A DNA stretch of 64,000 nucleotides from Streptomyces sp. NBC_00286 (GCF_036173125.1 NZ_CP108054.1:2170001-2234000), one strand, 5' to 3'. Shown: positions 7,976-15,664, counted from the stretch's first letter. The notes: a model not told the origin generated them from the sequence alone. A program made the numbers and translations.

Positions 7976-8753
7976 AGCCGAGCGCGGTCAGGCCCACGCA
8001 CCAGGCGATCGCGATCCATCCGTTGTTGCCGATCTCGGTGCCGAGCAGCAGGCCGCGCAATGTCTCGATGGCCGGGGTGAAGGGCTGGTACTCGGCGATG
8101 GGCTGGAACCAGCCCGGGATCGCGTCGATGGGGACGAAGGCGCTCGAGATGAGCGGCAGCAGGATCAGCGGGTATGTCATGTTGCTGGCCGCCTCGGGGT
8201 TCGGGCTGGCCATGCCCATCCCGACCGCGATCCAGGTGAGCGCCAGGGTGAACATCGCGATCAGCCCGAACGCCGCCAGCCACTCCAGGGCTGTCGCGTC
8301 GGTGGAGCGGAAGCCCATGGCCACGGCGACGGCGCCGACGAGGACCAGGCTGGCGAGTACCTGCAACACGCTGCCTACGACGTGCCCGACGAGCAGCGAG
8401 CCGCGGTAGAGGGCCATCGTGCGGAAGCGGGCGATGAGGCCCTCGGTCATGTCCATGGAGACGGAGATCGCGGCTCCGATCACGGTGGAGCCGACGGTCA
8501 TCAGCAGGAGGCCCGGGACGATGTAGGAGATGTAGTCGGAGCGGTCCGCGCCGCCGCCACCGATGCCCGCGCTCATCGCGTCACCGAAGATGTAGACGAA
8601 GAGCAGCAACAGCATGATCGGTGTGAGCAGCAGGTTCAGGGTCATGGACGGGTAGCGCCGCACGTGCAGCAGGTTGCGGCGCAGCATCGTGTTCGAGTTG
8701 CGTACGGCCAGGGAGATCCGGGTCGGGCGGGCGGGAGCCAGGGGGGTGCTCAT
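7935..8753 (-). CDS. ABC-2 type exporter permease (DrrB-like)
   Basis: 272 residues from ATG 8753, which overlaps the stop of the upstream ATPase gene (ATGA, 8750-8753), so the two are translationally coupled. The protein has about six transmembrane helices (for example LLLTPIMLLLLFVYIFGDAM near residues 40-60) and the ABC-2 signature region around PLILLPLISSAFVPIDAIPG. Family knowledge: the membrane half of a drug or lipid-like exporter, working with the DrrA-type ATPase encoded just before it. A longer frame to 9182 on the same strand is an artefact that overlaps the ATPase. Substrate is unknown; many homologues provide self-resistance or drug export. Confidence 0.88.
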   Translation of the reverse strand: MSTPLAPARPTRISLAVRNSNTMLRRNLLHVRRYPSMTLNLLLTPIMLLLLFVYIFGDAMSAGIGGGGADRSDYISYIVPGLLLMTVGSTVIGAAISVSMDMTEGLIARFRTMALYRGSLLVGHVVGSVLQVLASLVLVGAVAVAMGFRSTDATALEWLAAFGLIAMFTLALTWIAVGMGMASPNPEAASNMTYPLILLPLISSAFVPIDAIPGWFQPIAEYQPFTPAIETLRGLLLGTEIGNNGWIAIAWCVGLTALGYRWSTALFNRDPK

Positions 8754-9721
8754 CGGACGGACTCCTTGGGCTGGTTGGGGACGTTGGCGGGCCCGGTGAG
8801 GGCGAAGAACACGTCGTCGAGGTCGGGGGTGTGCACGGTCAGTTCGTGGGCCTCGATACCGGCCGAGTCCAGCCAGTCGAGGATGGAACGCAGTTCGCGC
8901 TGGCTGCCGTCGCTGGGGATCTGCAGGGCCAGTGCCTCGTCGTCGCGGGTGGCTTCGCGCAGGGCGACGGCGGCGGCCTGGTACGCGGCGGGGTCGGCGA
9001 ACCGCAGCCGCACATGCCCGCCCGGGATGAGCCGCTTCAGCTCGTCGGCACTGCCCTCGGCGGCGATCTTGCCCTCGTTCAACACCGCGATGCGGTCGGC
9101 GAGTTCGTCGGCCTCCTCCAGATACTGAGTGGTGAGGAAGACGGTGGTCCCGTCGGAGACCAGCTCGCGGATGATGCCCCACATGTTGTGGCGGCTGCGC
9201 GGGTCCAGGCCGGTGGTCGGTTCGTCGAGGAAGATGATCCGCGGGTTGCCGACCAGAGTCATGGCGAGGTCGAGGCGGCGCTTCATGCCGCCGGAGTAGG
9301 TGGAGACGGGCTTCTTCGCGGCCTCGGTGAGGTCGAACCGCTCAAGGAGTTCGGCCGCGGTACGGCGCCCCTCGCTGCGGGAGAGCAGGTGCAGGTCCGC
9401 CATCAGGAGCATGTTCTCCTCTCCGGTGATCAGCCCGTCGACGGCGGAGAACTGCCCTGTGACGCCGATCGCGGCGCGTACCGCCTGCGGGTCGACGGCC
9501 AGGTCGTGGCCGCCGACCCGCAGATCACCGGCGTCGGCAGTGATCAGCGTGGAGAGGATCTTGACGGCGGTGGTCTTGCCGGCACCGTTCGGACCGAGCA
9601 GCGAGAAGACTGTGCCGGTCGGCACCGCCAGGTCGATGCCGTCGAGGACCGTCTTGTCCCCGTACGCCTTACGCAGCCCCTTGGCCGCGATGGCGAGTGA
9701 GTGCGATGTCGTTGTCGTCAT
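8750..9721 (-). CDS. ABC transporter ATP-binding protein (daunorubicin-resistance DrrA type)
   Basis: 323 residues. Walker A GPNGAGKTT (43-51), signature YSGGMKRR (about 142), Walker B IIFLDEPTTGLD (about 163) and the H-loop region TTQYLEEAD are all intact. The C-terminal extension with ELTVHTPDLDDVFFALTG is typical of the DrrA subfamily. It powers export through the permease encoded directly downstream (4-base overlap) at the cytoplasmic membrane. The gene pair is convergent with the AfsR-like regulator. No biosynthetic genes accompany it, so it is more likely general drug export than self-resistance (inference). Confidence 0.92.
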   Translation of the reverse strand: MTTTTSHSLAIAAKGLRKAYGDKTVLDGIDLAVPTGTVFSLLGPNGAGKTTAVKILSTLITADAGDLRVGGHDLAVDPQAVRAAIGVTGQFSAVDGLITGEENMLLMADLHLLSRSEGRRTAAELLERFDLTEAAKKPVSTYSGGMKRRLDLAMTLVGNPRIIFLDEPTTGLDPRSRHNMWGIIRELVSDGTTVFLTTQYLEEADELADRIAVLNEGKIAAEGSADELKRLIPGGHVRLRFADPAAYQAAAVALREATRDDEALALQIPSDGSQRELRSILDWLDSAGIEAHELTVHTPDLDDVFFALTGPANVPNQPKESVR

Positions 9722-9874
9722 GGCGCAGAGCTTGCGGGAGGGCGCATTCAGCGCGGTTTCACGACGCTTTCAGAGCCCTGAAACGGGGGCTGGCGTTGGG
9801 TAGTTGTGGTGCGTCGGCCCTCCGCGAGGAGGTCCCGCCGGGCACTTCGAACTGGCCCGCCCCGGGGCACGGCC

Positions 9875-11101
9875 TCAGCGTGGTACGCCGTCCCACAGGT
9901 CAGTGCGGTGGGCGTCGACCAGCGCACCGATCCGGCCGAGGACATCCTCGACGGGCAGCGGATCGAGCCGACGACCGTCCCGCAGTCGTACGGCGACCAG
10001 ATCATCAGCCGCCTCCTTGGCGCCGATCACCACCTGGTACGGCACCAGGCGGGCCTCCCGGATACGGGCGCCGAGGCTGCCGCGTTCGGGTTCGGCGACC
10101 TCGGCCCGCAGCCCACGTTGGGCACAACTCCGCGCGAATGCAACGGCGTTCGGCAACTCGGCGGCGGAGACGGGAAGAACGACCACCTGGGTCGGCGCGA
10201 GCCAGGCCGGGAAGGCGCCACCGTGCTCCTCGATGAGATGCGCGACCGCCCGCTCGACACTGCCGATGATGCTGCGGTGAACCATGACGGGCCGGTGTTT
10301 CGCGCCGTCCGCCCCGATGTAGTGCAGGTCGAACCGCTCCGGCTGGTGAAAGTCGACCTGGACGGTGGACAGGGTGGACTCCCGCCCCGCACCATCGATG
10401 ACCTGGACGTCGATCTTCGGCCCGTAGAACGCGGCTTCGCCCTCGGCAGCCTCGTACGGCAGACCTGACCGCTCCAGCACCTCGATGAGGAGAGCGGTGG
10501 ACCGCTGCCACAACTCCGGGGCGGCGACGCATTTCCCGCCGGGGCCGGGGAGGGACAGCCGGTAGCGCGCCGGGCTGATACCGAGCGCCTCGTAGGCCCG
10601 GCGGATCATCTCCAGGGCGGCCTGCGCCTCCCCCGCCACCTGCTCCAGGGTGCAGAAGATGTGCGCGTCGTTGAGCTGGATGGCCCGTACGCGGGTCAGC
10701 CCGCCCAGTACGCCGGACAGCTCGGCACGGTACATGCCGCCCAACTCCGCCATGCGCAGCGGAAGTTCGCGATAGCTGTGCGAGCGCGAGCGATAGATGA
10801 CGGCGTGGTGAGGACACAGGCTGGGCCGCAGCACGACCTGCTCCCCGCCCAGGTCCATCGGCGGGAACATGTCGTCGCTGTAGTGCGACCAGTGCCCCGA
10901 GATCTCGTACAGCTCCCGCTTGCCTAGCACCGGCGAGTACACATGCCGGTACCCCGCCTCTCGCTCGGCGGTACGGATGTACTCCTCCAGGGCGTGCCGT
11001 ACGACCGCGCCGTCGGGCAACCAGTACGGCAGCCCCGCTCCGATCAGCGGGTCGGTGTCGAACAGGCCGAGCTCACGGCCGAGTTTGCGGTGGTCGTTCA
11101 T
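9875..11101 (-). CDS. Threonyl-tRNA synthetase, short paralogue lacking TGS and editing domains
   Basis: 408 residues, against about 650 for housekeeping ThrRS. The catalytic core is complete: the Zn-ligand Cys in SLCPHHAVIYR, class II motif 2 around GGMYRAELSG and TRVRAIQLNDAHIF (second Zn ligand His), and motif 3 with RPVMVHRSIIGSVERAV (third Zn ligand His). The anticodon-binding domain follows (VVVLPVSAAELP to DVLGRI). It charges tRNA-Thr in the cytosol. The N-terminal TGS and post-transfer editing domains are absent, so Ser-tRNA-Thr would have to be cleared by the main enzyme or a trans factor. Start ATG 11101 has GAGGAG upstream. A Thr-rich leader peptide and a 15-bp hairpin precede it. 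Likely a conditional or antibiotic-tolerant second ThrRS; the role is inferred. Confidence 0.86.
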   Translation of the reverse strand: MNDHRKLGRELGLFDTDPLIGAGLPYWLPDGAVVRHALEEYIRTAEREAGYRHVYSPVLGKRELYEISGHWSHYSDDMFPPMDLGGEQVVLRPSLCPHHAVIYRSRSHSYRELPLRMAELGGMYRAELSGVLGGLTRVRAIQLNDAHIFCTLEQVAGEAQAALEMIRRAYEALGISPARYRLSLPGPGGKCVAAPELWQRSTALLIEVLERSGLPYEAAEGEAAFYGPKIDVQVIDGAGRESTLSTVQVDFHQPERFDLHYIGADGAKHRPVMVHRSIIGSVERAVAHLIEEHGGAFPAWLAPTQVVVLPVSAAELPNAVAFARSCAQRGLRAEVAEPERGSLGARIREARLVPYQVVIGAKEAADDLVAVRLRDGRRLDPLPVEDVLGRIGALVDAHRTDLWDGVPR

Positions 11102-11146
11102 GGCGGTCTCCTCGCGGGTTTGGCTCCGGGCGAGTGACCGCACAAG

Positions 11147-11180
11147 CCGAAGCCCCGGGGCACTCGCCCCGGGGCTTCGG
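11147..11180 (-). terminator. Attenuator-like hairpin between Thr leader peptide and ThrRS gene
   Basis: A perfect 15-bp inverted repeat, CCGAAGCCCCGGGGC and GCCCCGGGGCTTCGG, separated by a 4-base loop. It lies just after the stop of the leader ORF (11194) and about 45 bases before the ThrRS start. There is no U-run, as is common for Streptomyces terminators. Its position fits a transcription attenuator read through when the ribosome stalls on Thr codons. Confidence 0.65.
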
Positions 11181-11193
11181 ACTCAGACATCGG

Positions 11194-11244
11194 TCAGCGC
11201 GCCGGGACACTCTCCGGCGTCGTCGTCATGTGGGCGCGCTTCAT
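11194..11244 (-). CDS. Threonine-rich leader peptide upstream of short ThrRS
   Basis: A 16-codon frame encodes MKRAHMTTTPESVPAR, with three consecutive ACG (Thr) codons at positions 7-9. It starts at ATG 11244 and ends at TGA 11194-11196, followed at once by the hairpin at 11147-11180 and the ThrRS gene. A TACGGT hexamer (11252-11257, minus strand) sits 7 nt upstream of the ATG, so the transcript is probably leaderless and the ribosome loads at once. The run of cognate codons before a terminator-like hairpin is the hallmark of ribosome-mediated attenuation by charged tRNA-Thr. Too short to be found by length-based gene callers; translation is inferred. Confidence 0.6.
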   Translation of the reverse strand: MKRAHMTTTPESVPAR

Positions 11245-11353
11245 ATCGGGGACCGTAGCAGGGGAGCGGCGCGGTCCGCTCGGGAGTTTCCTCCGGCGCT
11301 CTGTCTCGTTGCCACCAGCGCGAGTTGGGCTGTCACAGCCCTACTCTGACGCC

Positions 11354-11386
11354 ATGAGCGACGGTGACTTCGAGGAACGGGGCTGA
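11354..11386 (+). CDS. Possible 10-codon upstream ORF before DUF1905 gene
   Basis: ATG 11354 encodes MSDGDFEERG and stops at TGA 11384-11386, four bases before the DUF1905 start in another frame. TACTCT (11342-11347) lies 6 nt upstream of the ATG, so a leaderless transcript would begin with this mini-ORF. The purine-rich GAGGAACGGGG that serves as ribosome site for the next gene lies inside it. It may simply be a loading or coupling ORF; there is no independent proof of translation. Confidence 0.35.
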   Translation: MSDGDFEERG

Positions 11387-11390
11387 CCTC

Positions 11391-11684
11391 ATGGAGCTCG
11401 TATTCTCCAGCCGGGTGATCGAATGGCGCGGGCCGGCGCCGTACTACTTCGTCCGCGTGCCGGGCGACGAGTGCGACGACATCCGCGAGGTGGCCGCGAT
11501 GGCCACGTACGGCTGGGGCGTGATCCCGGTCGAGGTGCGGATCGGCGAGCTCGCCTTCAAAACGTCGCTCTTCCCCAAGGACGGCGGATACCTCCTGCCG
11601 CTCAAGGACGCCGTACGCAAGCCGCAAGGCCTCTTGAGAGGCGACGACGTGACGGTGAAGCTGACGGTCCGTCTCCAGTCGTGA
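11391..11684 (+). CDS. DUF1905 domain-containing protein
   Basis: 97 residues from ATG 11391. The whole length matches the small DUF1905 fold: ELVFSSRVIEWRGPAPYYFV at the N-terminus, then AAMATYGWGVIPVEVRIG and LKDAVRKPQGLLRGDDVTV at the C-terminus. Family members are small soluble beta-barrel proteins of unknown biochemical role, sometimes fused to a YdeI-like region. An alternative GTG at 11364 would add nine residues with no family match. A tiny ORF ends four bases upstream, so translation may be coupled. It precedes the phosphotransferase-like gene by 42 bases, but that gene appears to have its own leaderless promoter. Confidence 0.75.
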   Translation: MELVFSSRVIEWRGPAPYYFVRVPGDECDDIREVAAMATYGWGVIPVEVRIGELAFKTSLFPKDGGYLLPLKDAVRKPQGLLRGDDVTVKLTVRLQS

Positions 11685-11726
11685 CGTGAGCCCCCCGGCC
11701 TTAGGGAGACCCCTTAACATCCCGGC

Positions 11727-12860
11727 ATGCCTGAAGCCGCCTCCCCGACCTCTCCCCAAATCACCGACGAAATCCGGGAGCTCTTCCAAGTCCCCCCGGA
11801 GCGCGCCGAGTTCCAGTCCCTCACGCACAACCCCAAGAACGGCGTCACCGCAGGCGTGTGGCGCGTAAGCGTCGGCGAGCGGTCGGCCGTGCTGAAGGTG
11901 TTGACCCGGGGCAAGGACACCACCGAGACCTGGGCGTCCTCGGAGGACCCGCGGCACTGGAACTTCTGGCGGCGTGAGGCGTGCGTGTACGAGGAGGGCG
12001 TCGCCCGGGCCTGGGAGCCGTGGGGCATCACGGCTCCCGAGCTGCTCGCCTCCGTCGAACGCCCCGACGGCGACGTGGCGTTGTGGCTGGAGGATGTGCG
12101 GGGCGAACCGGCCACGGGCTGGTCCGTAGCCGCGCACGCAGGGCATGCCCGCCGCCTGGGCGCGGCCCACGGCCGGACACTCGCGGACCAGACCGAATCG
12201 CTCGACCACTCTTGGCTGAGCCGCCGCTTCCTCCGCGACTACAGCGCCGCCCAGACGACCGGCCGGGACCTTCTCGACGACGACACCGCCTGGCAACAGC
12301 CGCTCGTACGCGACCACTTCCCCGAAGGTCTCCGCGAGGACATGGTGCGGCTGCACCACGAACGCGAGTGGTTGCTGCGGATCATGGAGTCACTGCCGCG
12401 CGTCTTCAGCCACCTCGACCAGTGGCCGGCCAACCTCACCTCGCCGCACCGCGGCCAAAGTGTGCTGTTCGACTGGGCGTTCGCGGGCGACGGCGCCCTC
12501 GGCGAGGACATCGGCAACTACATCCCCGACACGATCTTCGATGGGTTCCTGCCCGCCGCCCGACTGCCCGAGCTGGCGACCGCCGTGTACGAGGGCTACG
12601 TACGCGGTCTGCGCGACAGCGGCTGGCAGGGCGACGAACGGCTCGTCCGGCTCGGCGTGTGCGCCTCCGCCGTGAAGTACGACTGGCTCACCGCCCTGAT
12701 GCTGTCCCGCGCGGGCGACGCCCAGCAGCTCGACTACGGCGGCAGCCGCACCGTGGAGGCCGAGCACCGCTACCGCGAGCGCGGCGTGGTGCTGGCCTTC
12801 CTGGCGGGCTGGGCCCGGGAGGCCCGGGGTCTCGCGACGGACCTCGGCTTCAGCGACTGA
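11727..12860 (+). CDS. Phosphotransferase (APH/choline-kinase-like) family protein
   Basis: 377 residues. The kinase-like fold is recognised by GVWRVSVGERSAVLKVL (ATP-binding Lys, about residues 40-57) and the catalytic-loop equivalent FSHLDQWPANL (about 231-241), which has Asp and a downstream Asn but reads HLD where typical APH enzymes have HGD. The metal-binding segment VLFDWAFAGDGALGED follows. Family role: phosphorylation of small hydroxylated or amino compounds; the substrate is unknown. It also resembles conserved actinomycete aminoglycoside phosphotransferase family proteins of unproved activity. A TAACAT hexamer (11715-11720) lies 6 nt before the ATG with no Shine-Dalgarno, so the mRNA is probably leaderless. 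Confidence 0.72.
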   Translation: MPEAASPTSPQITDEIRELFQVPPERAEFQSLTHNPKNGVTAGVWRVSVGERSAVLKVLTRGKDTTETWASSEDPRHWNFWRREACVYEEGVARAWEPWGITAPELLASVERPDGDVALWLEDVRGEPATGWSVAAHAGHARRLGAAHGRTLADQTESLDHSWLSRRFLRDYSAAQTTGRDLLDDDTAWQQPLVRDHFPEGLREDMVRLHHEREWLLRIMESLPRVFSHLDQWPANLTSPHRGQSVLFDWAFAGDGALGEDIGNYIPDTIFDGFLPAARLPELATAVYEGYVRGLRDSGWQGDERLVRLGVCASAVKYDWLTALMLSRAGDAQQLDYGGSRTVEAEHRYRERGVVLAFLAGWAREARGLATDLGFSD

Positions 12861-12906
12861 AACCGGCCACCAGGTCCAGAAGCCCACCCCCACCTGTTCG
12901 ACATTT

Positions 12907-13042
12907 CGAAAGTTTCGGCTTCCGGGAATTCCCAGGAACACCACCCCTTCCCCGTACACTTCCGGCGGCCGTAATGTAGGAAGCGCTTTCTAGCCGGTCG
13001 ACGCCCTCCCGCGTGCCAGACCGTGGTGATACGAAACTTTCG
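12907..13042. promoter_or_regulatory. Cluster of palindromes (candidate LacI-family operators)
   Basis: Four short palindromes lie in the 218-base region before the LacI gene: CGAAAGTTTCG (12907-12917), TCCGGGAATTCCCAGGA with a perfect GGGAATTCCC core (12921-12937), GGAAGCGCTTTC with a perfect AAGCGCTT core (12979-12990), and CGAAACTTTCG (13032-13042), the exact reverse complement of the first. CGAA-N-TTCG repeats are known operators of LacI-type xylan/xyloside regulators in Streptomyces. Two identical sites flanking the promoter suggest looping autorepression (inference). Confidence 0.55.
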
Positions 13043-13078
13043 CCGGCCCCCGGGACGGGGCGGAGAGGTGGGGCTTCC

Positions 13079-14119
13079 ATGGTGCGTACCGGGACCGAGG
13101 CCGGCCCGACGCTGGCGGTCGTGGCCCGCGAGGCCGGGGTGTCCGTGCCGACGGCGTCGAAGGTGGTCAACGGCCGGGAGGACGTGGCGCCGGAGACCCG
13201 CCGCCGGGTCACCGAGGCGCTCGACCGGCTGGGTTACGTACGCCGGCCGCGGTTCGACGCCACGAAGTCACCGGGCCTGGTCGATCTGGTCGTGCACTCG
13301 CTGGACTCCTCCTGGTCGGGTGCCGTGCTGCACGGCGTGGAGGAGGCGGCGCACGACGCGGGCCTGGAGGTGGTCGTCTCGGCCGGTCTGACCCGGACGC
13401 GCGGTGGCCGTCCCGAACGCGGCTGGCTGGACAAGCTGTCCACGCGCGGCTCCGCCGGGGTGCTGTTCAACCTGGCGGAGCTCACCCCGTCCCAGTACGC
13501 CTGGCTGGACCAGCACCGCATCCCCTTCGTCCTGATCGACCCGGTGAACGATCCACCGCCCGGCGTGGTCTCGGTGGGCGCCGCCAACTGGCAGGGCGGT
13601 GTGACCGCCACCGAGCATCTGCTCGCCCTCGGCCACGAGCGGATCGCGGTCATCGCCGGTTCCCGGCGCAAGATGTGCAGCAGCGCCCGCGTGGCCGGTT
13701 ATCGCTCGGCTCTCGCGGCGGCCGGTATCCGGCACCGGCCCGAGTACCTCCGTTACGGCAGCTTCAACGAGGCCGGCGCCCACCGACGCATGCTGGAACT
13801 CCTCGACCTGCCCGAACCGCCCACAGCCGTCTTCGTCTGCTCCGACAAGATGGCCCTCGGCTGCTACCAGGCCCTGTACGAACGGAAGTTGACCGTCCCC
13901 GACGACATCAGCGTCGTCGGCTTCGACGACCTGCCCGAAGCCCAGTGGGCCACTCCCCCGCTGACCACGGTCCGCCAGCCCCTGTCAGAGATGGCCGCGA
14001 CCGCGCTGCGCTTGCTGGTGCGGATGATGGCGGGCGAACGACCGGAGGGGACGCGGACGGAGCTGTCGACGCGGTTGGTGGTGCGGGAGAGTACGGGAGT
14101 GGTGCCGGGGGGCGCGTAA
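13079..14119 (+). CDS. LacI family transcriptional regulator
   Basis: 346 residues from ATG 13079. N-terminal helix-turn-helix TLAVVAREAGVSVPTASKVV and hinge RPRFDATKSP (about 10-60) are followed by a periplasmic-binding-protein-like sugar domain (GLVDLVVHSLDSSWSGAVLH to the end, with GFDDLPEAQWATPPLTTV near residue 280). It is a cytosolic repressor released by a sugar or sugar-derived ligand. The upstream in-frame GTG/ATG region lies among putative operators and is excluded. Its promoter holds two CGAAA-N-TTTCG-type repeats typical of xylan or hemicellulose regulators. No intact sugar-uptake operon is adjacent, but a ThuA-like tail lies just downstream on the opposite strand, hinting at a lost carbohydrate locus. 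Confidence 0.9.
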   Translation: MVRTGTEAGPTLAVVAREAGVSVPTASKVVNGREDVAPETRRRVTEALDRLGYVRRPRFDATKSPGLVDLVVHSLDSSWSGAVLHGVEEAAHDAGLEVVVSAGLTRTRGGRPERGWLDKLSTRGSAGVLFNLAELTPSQYAWLDQHRIPFVLIDPVNDPPPGVVSVGAANWQGGVTATEHLLALGHERIAVIAGSRRKMCSSARVAGYRSALAAAGIRHRPEYLRYGSFNEAGAHRRMLELLDLPEPPTAVFVCSDKMALGCYQALYERKLTVPDDISVVGFDDLPEAQWATPPLTTVRQPLSEMAATALRLLVRMMAGERPEGTRTELSTRLVVRESTGVVPGGA

Positions 14120-14131
14120 GACCCGTAAGGC

Positions 14132-14250
14132 CTACGAATGGAGGCGCGCCGCCCAGGTGATGCCGCCGAGCATGTGCGCCCGGAAGCCCGGATCCTTGTA
14201 CGTCCCCACTGCGTGCCCGAGCGCCCTGGGAAACCCGTCGTGGTTGGCCG
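14132..14250 (-). pseudogene. ThuA-like domain protein remnant (C-terminal tail only)
   Basis: On the minus strand the frame reads HDGFPRALGHAVGTYKDP then GFRAHMLGGITWAARLHS and stops at TAG 14132-14134. This matches the end of ThuA-like (trehalose-utilisation, GATase1-like) proteins, where a GH...(D)P.F...LLGGI.WA motif is conserved. Upstream of about 14250 the same frame is closed (TGA) and similarity stops. Only about 38 codons survive, so it is a gene relic. It is a typical partner of LacI-controlled sugar loci. Confidence 0.5.
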
Positions 14251-14256
14251 CTCAGG

Positions 14257-14411
14257 TCAGGGTTCGGTGGCGGTGCTGCTGGAGGCCAGGTCGGCCCTGC
14301 CCCTCGCGACGACAAGGGCGCCGAGTCCAGCGCTTGTTGCCGCGGTGAGGAGGACCGACCAGGCTCCGGCGTTCTGCGCCAGTAGTCCTGCGCCGTCCCC
14401 GTCCGATGGGA
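14257..14411 (-). pseudogene. Transporter remnant (C-terminal tail, MFS-like)
   Basis: Minus-strand frame reads GLLAQNAGAWSVLLTAAT then SAGLGALVVARGRADLAS, ending at TGA 14257-14259. It is closed upstream by TAG near 14410. One hydrophobic helix followed by a charged tail resembles the end of MFS transporters. Short, so the family call is weak; the important point is a second truncated gene end next to the ThuA relic. Confidence 0.35.
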
Positions 14412-14524
14412 CCGTCCGCTACGCCCAGAATTCTCGCGACATGCCGCGACGGCTCTGGAACGCTACGGGGCTGCGGACTTGATGCGAACGAGCTGAGCCG
14501 GCACGGGAATTGGATGGGCGATCG

Positions 14525-15187
14525 ATGAGTTTCACGCTGAAGGGACCGGTTCTGGAAGGCACGCTCGTGCGTCTGGAGCCGCTGGATCACCGCCATGCCG
14601 CGGACTTGGCTGTGGCGGCGGAAGAGGACCGGACCTCCTACCGGTTCACGTGGGTGCCCACGGCAGCGGAGGTCGAGGACTACATCGACGCCCAGCTCGC
14701 CCGTACCGCTGCCGGGAAACTGGCCCCATACGCGCAGGTGGAACAGGCGTCGGGGCGGGCAGTCGGCGTCACGGCCTACTGGGAGCCGCGGCTGTGGCCG
14801 GACGGAGACCGTCTGTGCGCGATCGAGGTCGGCTTCACCTGGCTCGCGGCGTCGGCCCAAGGCACAGGATTGAACACCGAGGCCAAGTACTTGTTGTTCC
14901 GGTACGCGTTCGAGAACTGGGGAGTTGCACGCCTGGATCTGAAGACGGACGCACGTAACGGCCGTTCGCGCGCCGCCATCGAACGGACGGGCGCACGCTT
15001 CGAGGGCGTACTGCGGAACTGGTCCCCATCCTGGGCGCCGGGCGAGGACGGCGGACTCCGTGACTCCGCGATGTTCTCGATCATCGCGGCGGAGTGGCCG
15101 GAGTGCCGGGCGAGACTCGAGCAGCGATTGGCTCGTGGCCTCGAGCGGCACGGGCAGCCGCCGGCAGACTCCCCCGCCCCAAGCTGA
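14525..15187 (+). CDS. GNAT family N-acetyltransferase (RimJ/RimL type)
   Basis: 220 residues. GNAT elements are visible: [20 protein letters not shown] at the N-terminus (beta1-alpha1), [20 protein letters not shown] around 105-125 (the strand and acetyl-CoA pyrophosphate loop, QGTG), and [20 protein letters not shown] with [12 protein letters not shown] around 140-165 (beta5-alpha4-beta6 of the Rim branch). It acetylates an amino group of a protein N-terminus or small molecule using acetyl-CoA in the cytosol; the substrate is unknown. ATG 14525 is chosen because the family profile starts immediately after it; ATG 14510 would add five residues. Confidence 0.85.
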   Translation: MSFTLKGPVLEGTLVRLEPLDHRHAADLAVAAEEDRTSYRFTWVPTAAEVEDYIDAQLARTAAGKLAPYAQVEQASGRAVGVTAYWEPRLWPDGDRLCAIEVGFTWLAASAQGTGLNTEAKYLLFRYAFENWGVARLDLKTDARNGRSRAAIERTGARFEGVLRNWSPSWAPGEDGGLRDSAMFSIIAAEWPECRARLEQRLARGLERHGQPPADSPAPS

Positions 15188-15226
15188 GCCCGGTCACCGT
15201 CGCCTGAATCGATAGCCTGCGTCACC

Positions 15227-15664
15227 ATGATGCGCGCCTGGATTCTGCCGATGCTGCTTGTGCTCTGCGGCTCACTCGCCGCGACTGGTCTGATCCTCGG
15301 GGGAAGTCCCGGCCCAGCCGCCGCACTCCTGCTGGTGTTCGTACTGCTCGCAGGCGTGAAATCGCCCCTGATCTTCCCGAAAACGATCGGTGCGCTGGAG
15401 GCCCAACACCGCAGTACGGTCGACGGCCGGCCGGTCGTCTACTGGCGGCCGGGCTGCACGTACTGCCTGCGCCTGCGCATCCGATTGGGCCGCAACGCCC
15501 ACCAGGCGCACTGGGTCAACATCTGGCGTGACCCCGCTGGAGCGGCAGCGGTCAGGGAAGCCAACGACGGCAACGAGACCGTGCCGACTGTCGTCGTGAA
15601 CGGCCAACCGCACACCAATCCCGATCCAGCATGGGTCCGCAGACAGCTCTCCCCGCCCAGGTAG
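15227..15664 (+). CDS. Membrane-anchored glutaredoxin-like protein
   Basis: 145 residues. Two hydrophobic helices at the N-terminus (ILPMLLVLCGSLAATGLILG and AAALLLVFVLLAGV, about 5-45) are followed by a glutaredoxin/mycoredoxin fold. The active site is WRPGCTYCLRLR (CxxC, about residues 82-93), with the cis-Pro segment ETVPTVVVNG (about 118-127). Mycoredoxins reduce mycothiol mixed disulfides or metal centres in actinomycetes. The membrane anchor suggests work on a membrane or envelope substrate, with the domain on the cytosolic side if the N-terminus folds as a hairpin (inference). A hairpin at 15676-15707 probably terminates the transcript. Confidence 0.82.
   Translation: MMRAWILPMLLVLCGSLAATGLILGGSPGPAAALLLVFVLLAGVKSPLIFPKTIGALEAQHRSTVDGRPVVYWRPGCTYCLRLRIRLGRNAHQAHWVNIWRDPAGAAAVREANDGNETVPTVVVNGQPHTNPDPAWVRRQLSPPR

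Noticed and set aside
4697..9721. Antibiotic biosynthetic cluster around the AfsR-like regulator and DrrAB exporter
   Set aside because: No synthases, tailoring enzymes or carrier proteins nearby; flanks are ordinary metabolism.
11099..11260. T-box riboswitch for ThrRS
   Set aside because: No T-box consensus or specifier stem seen, and a Thr-codon leader ORF explains the hairpin better.
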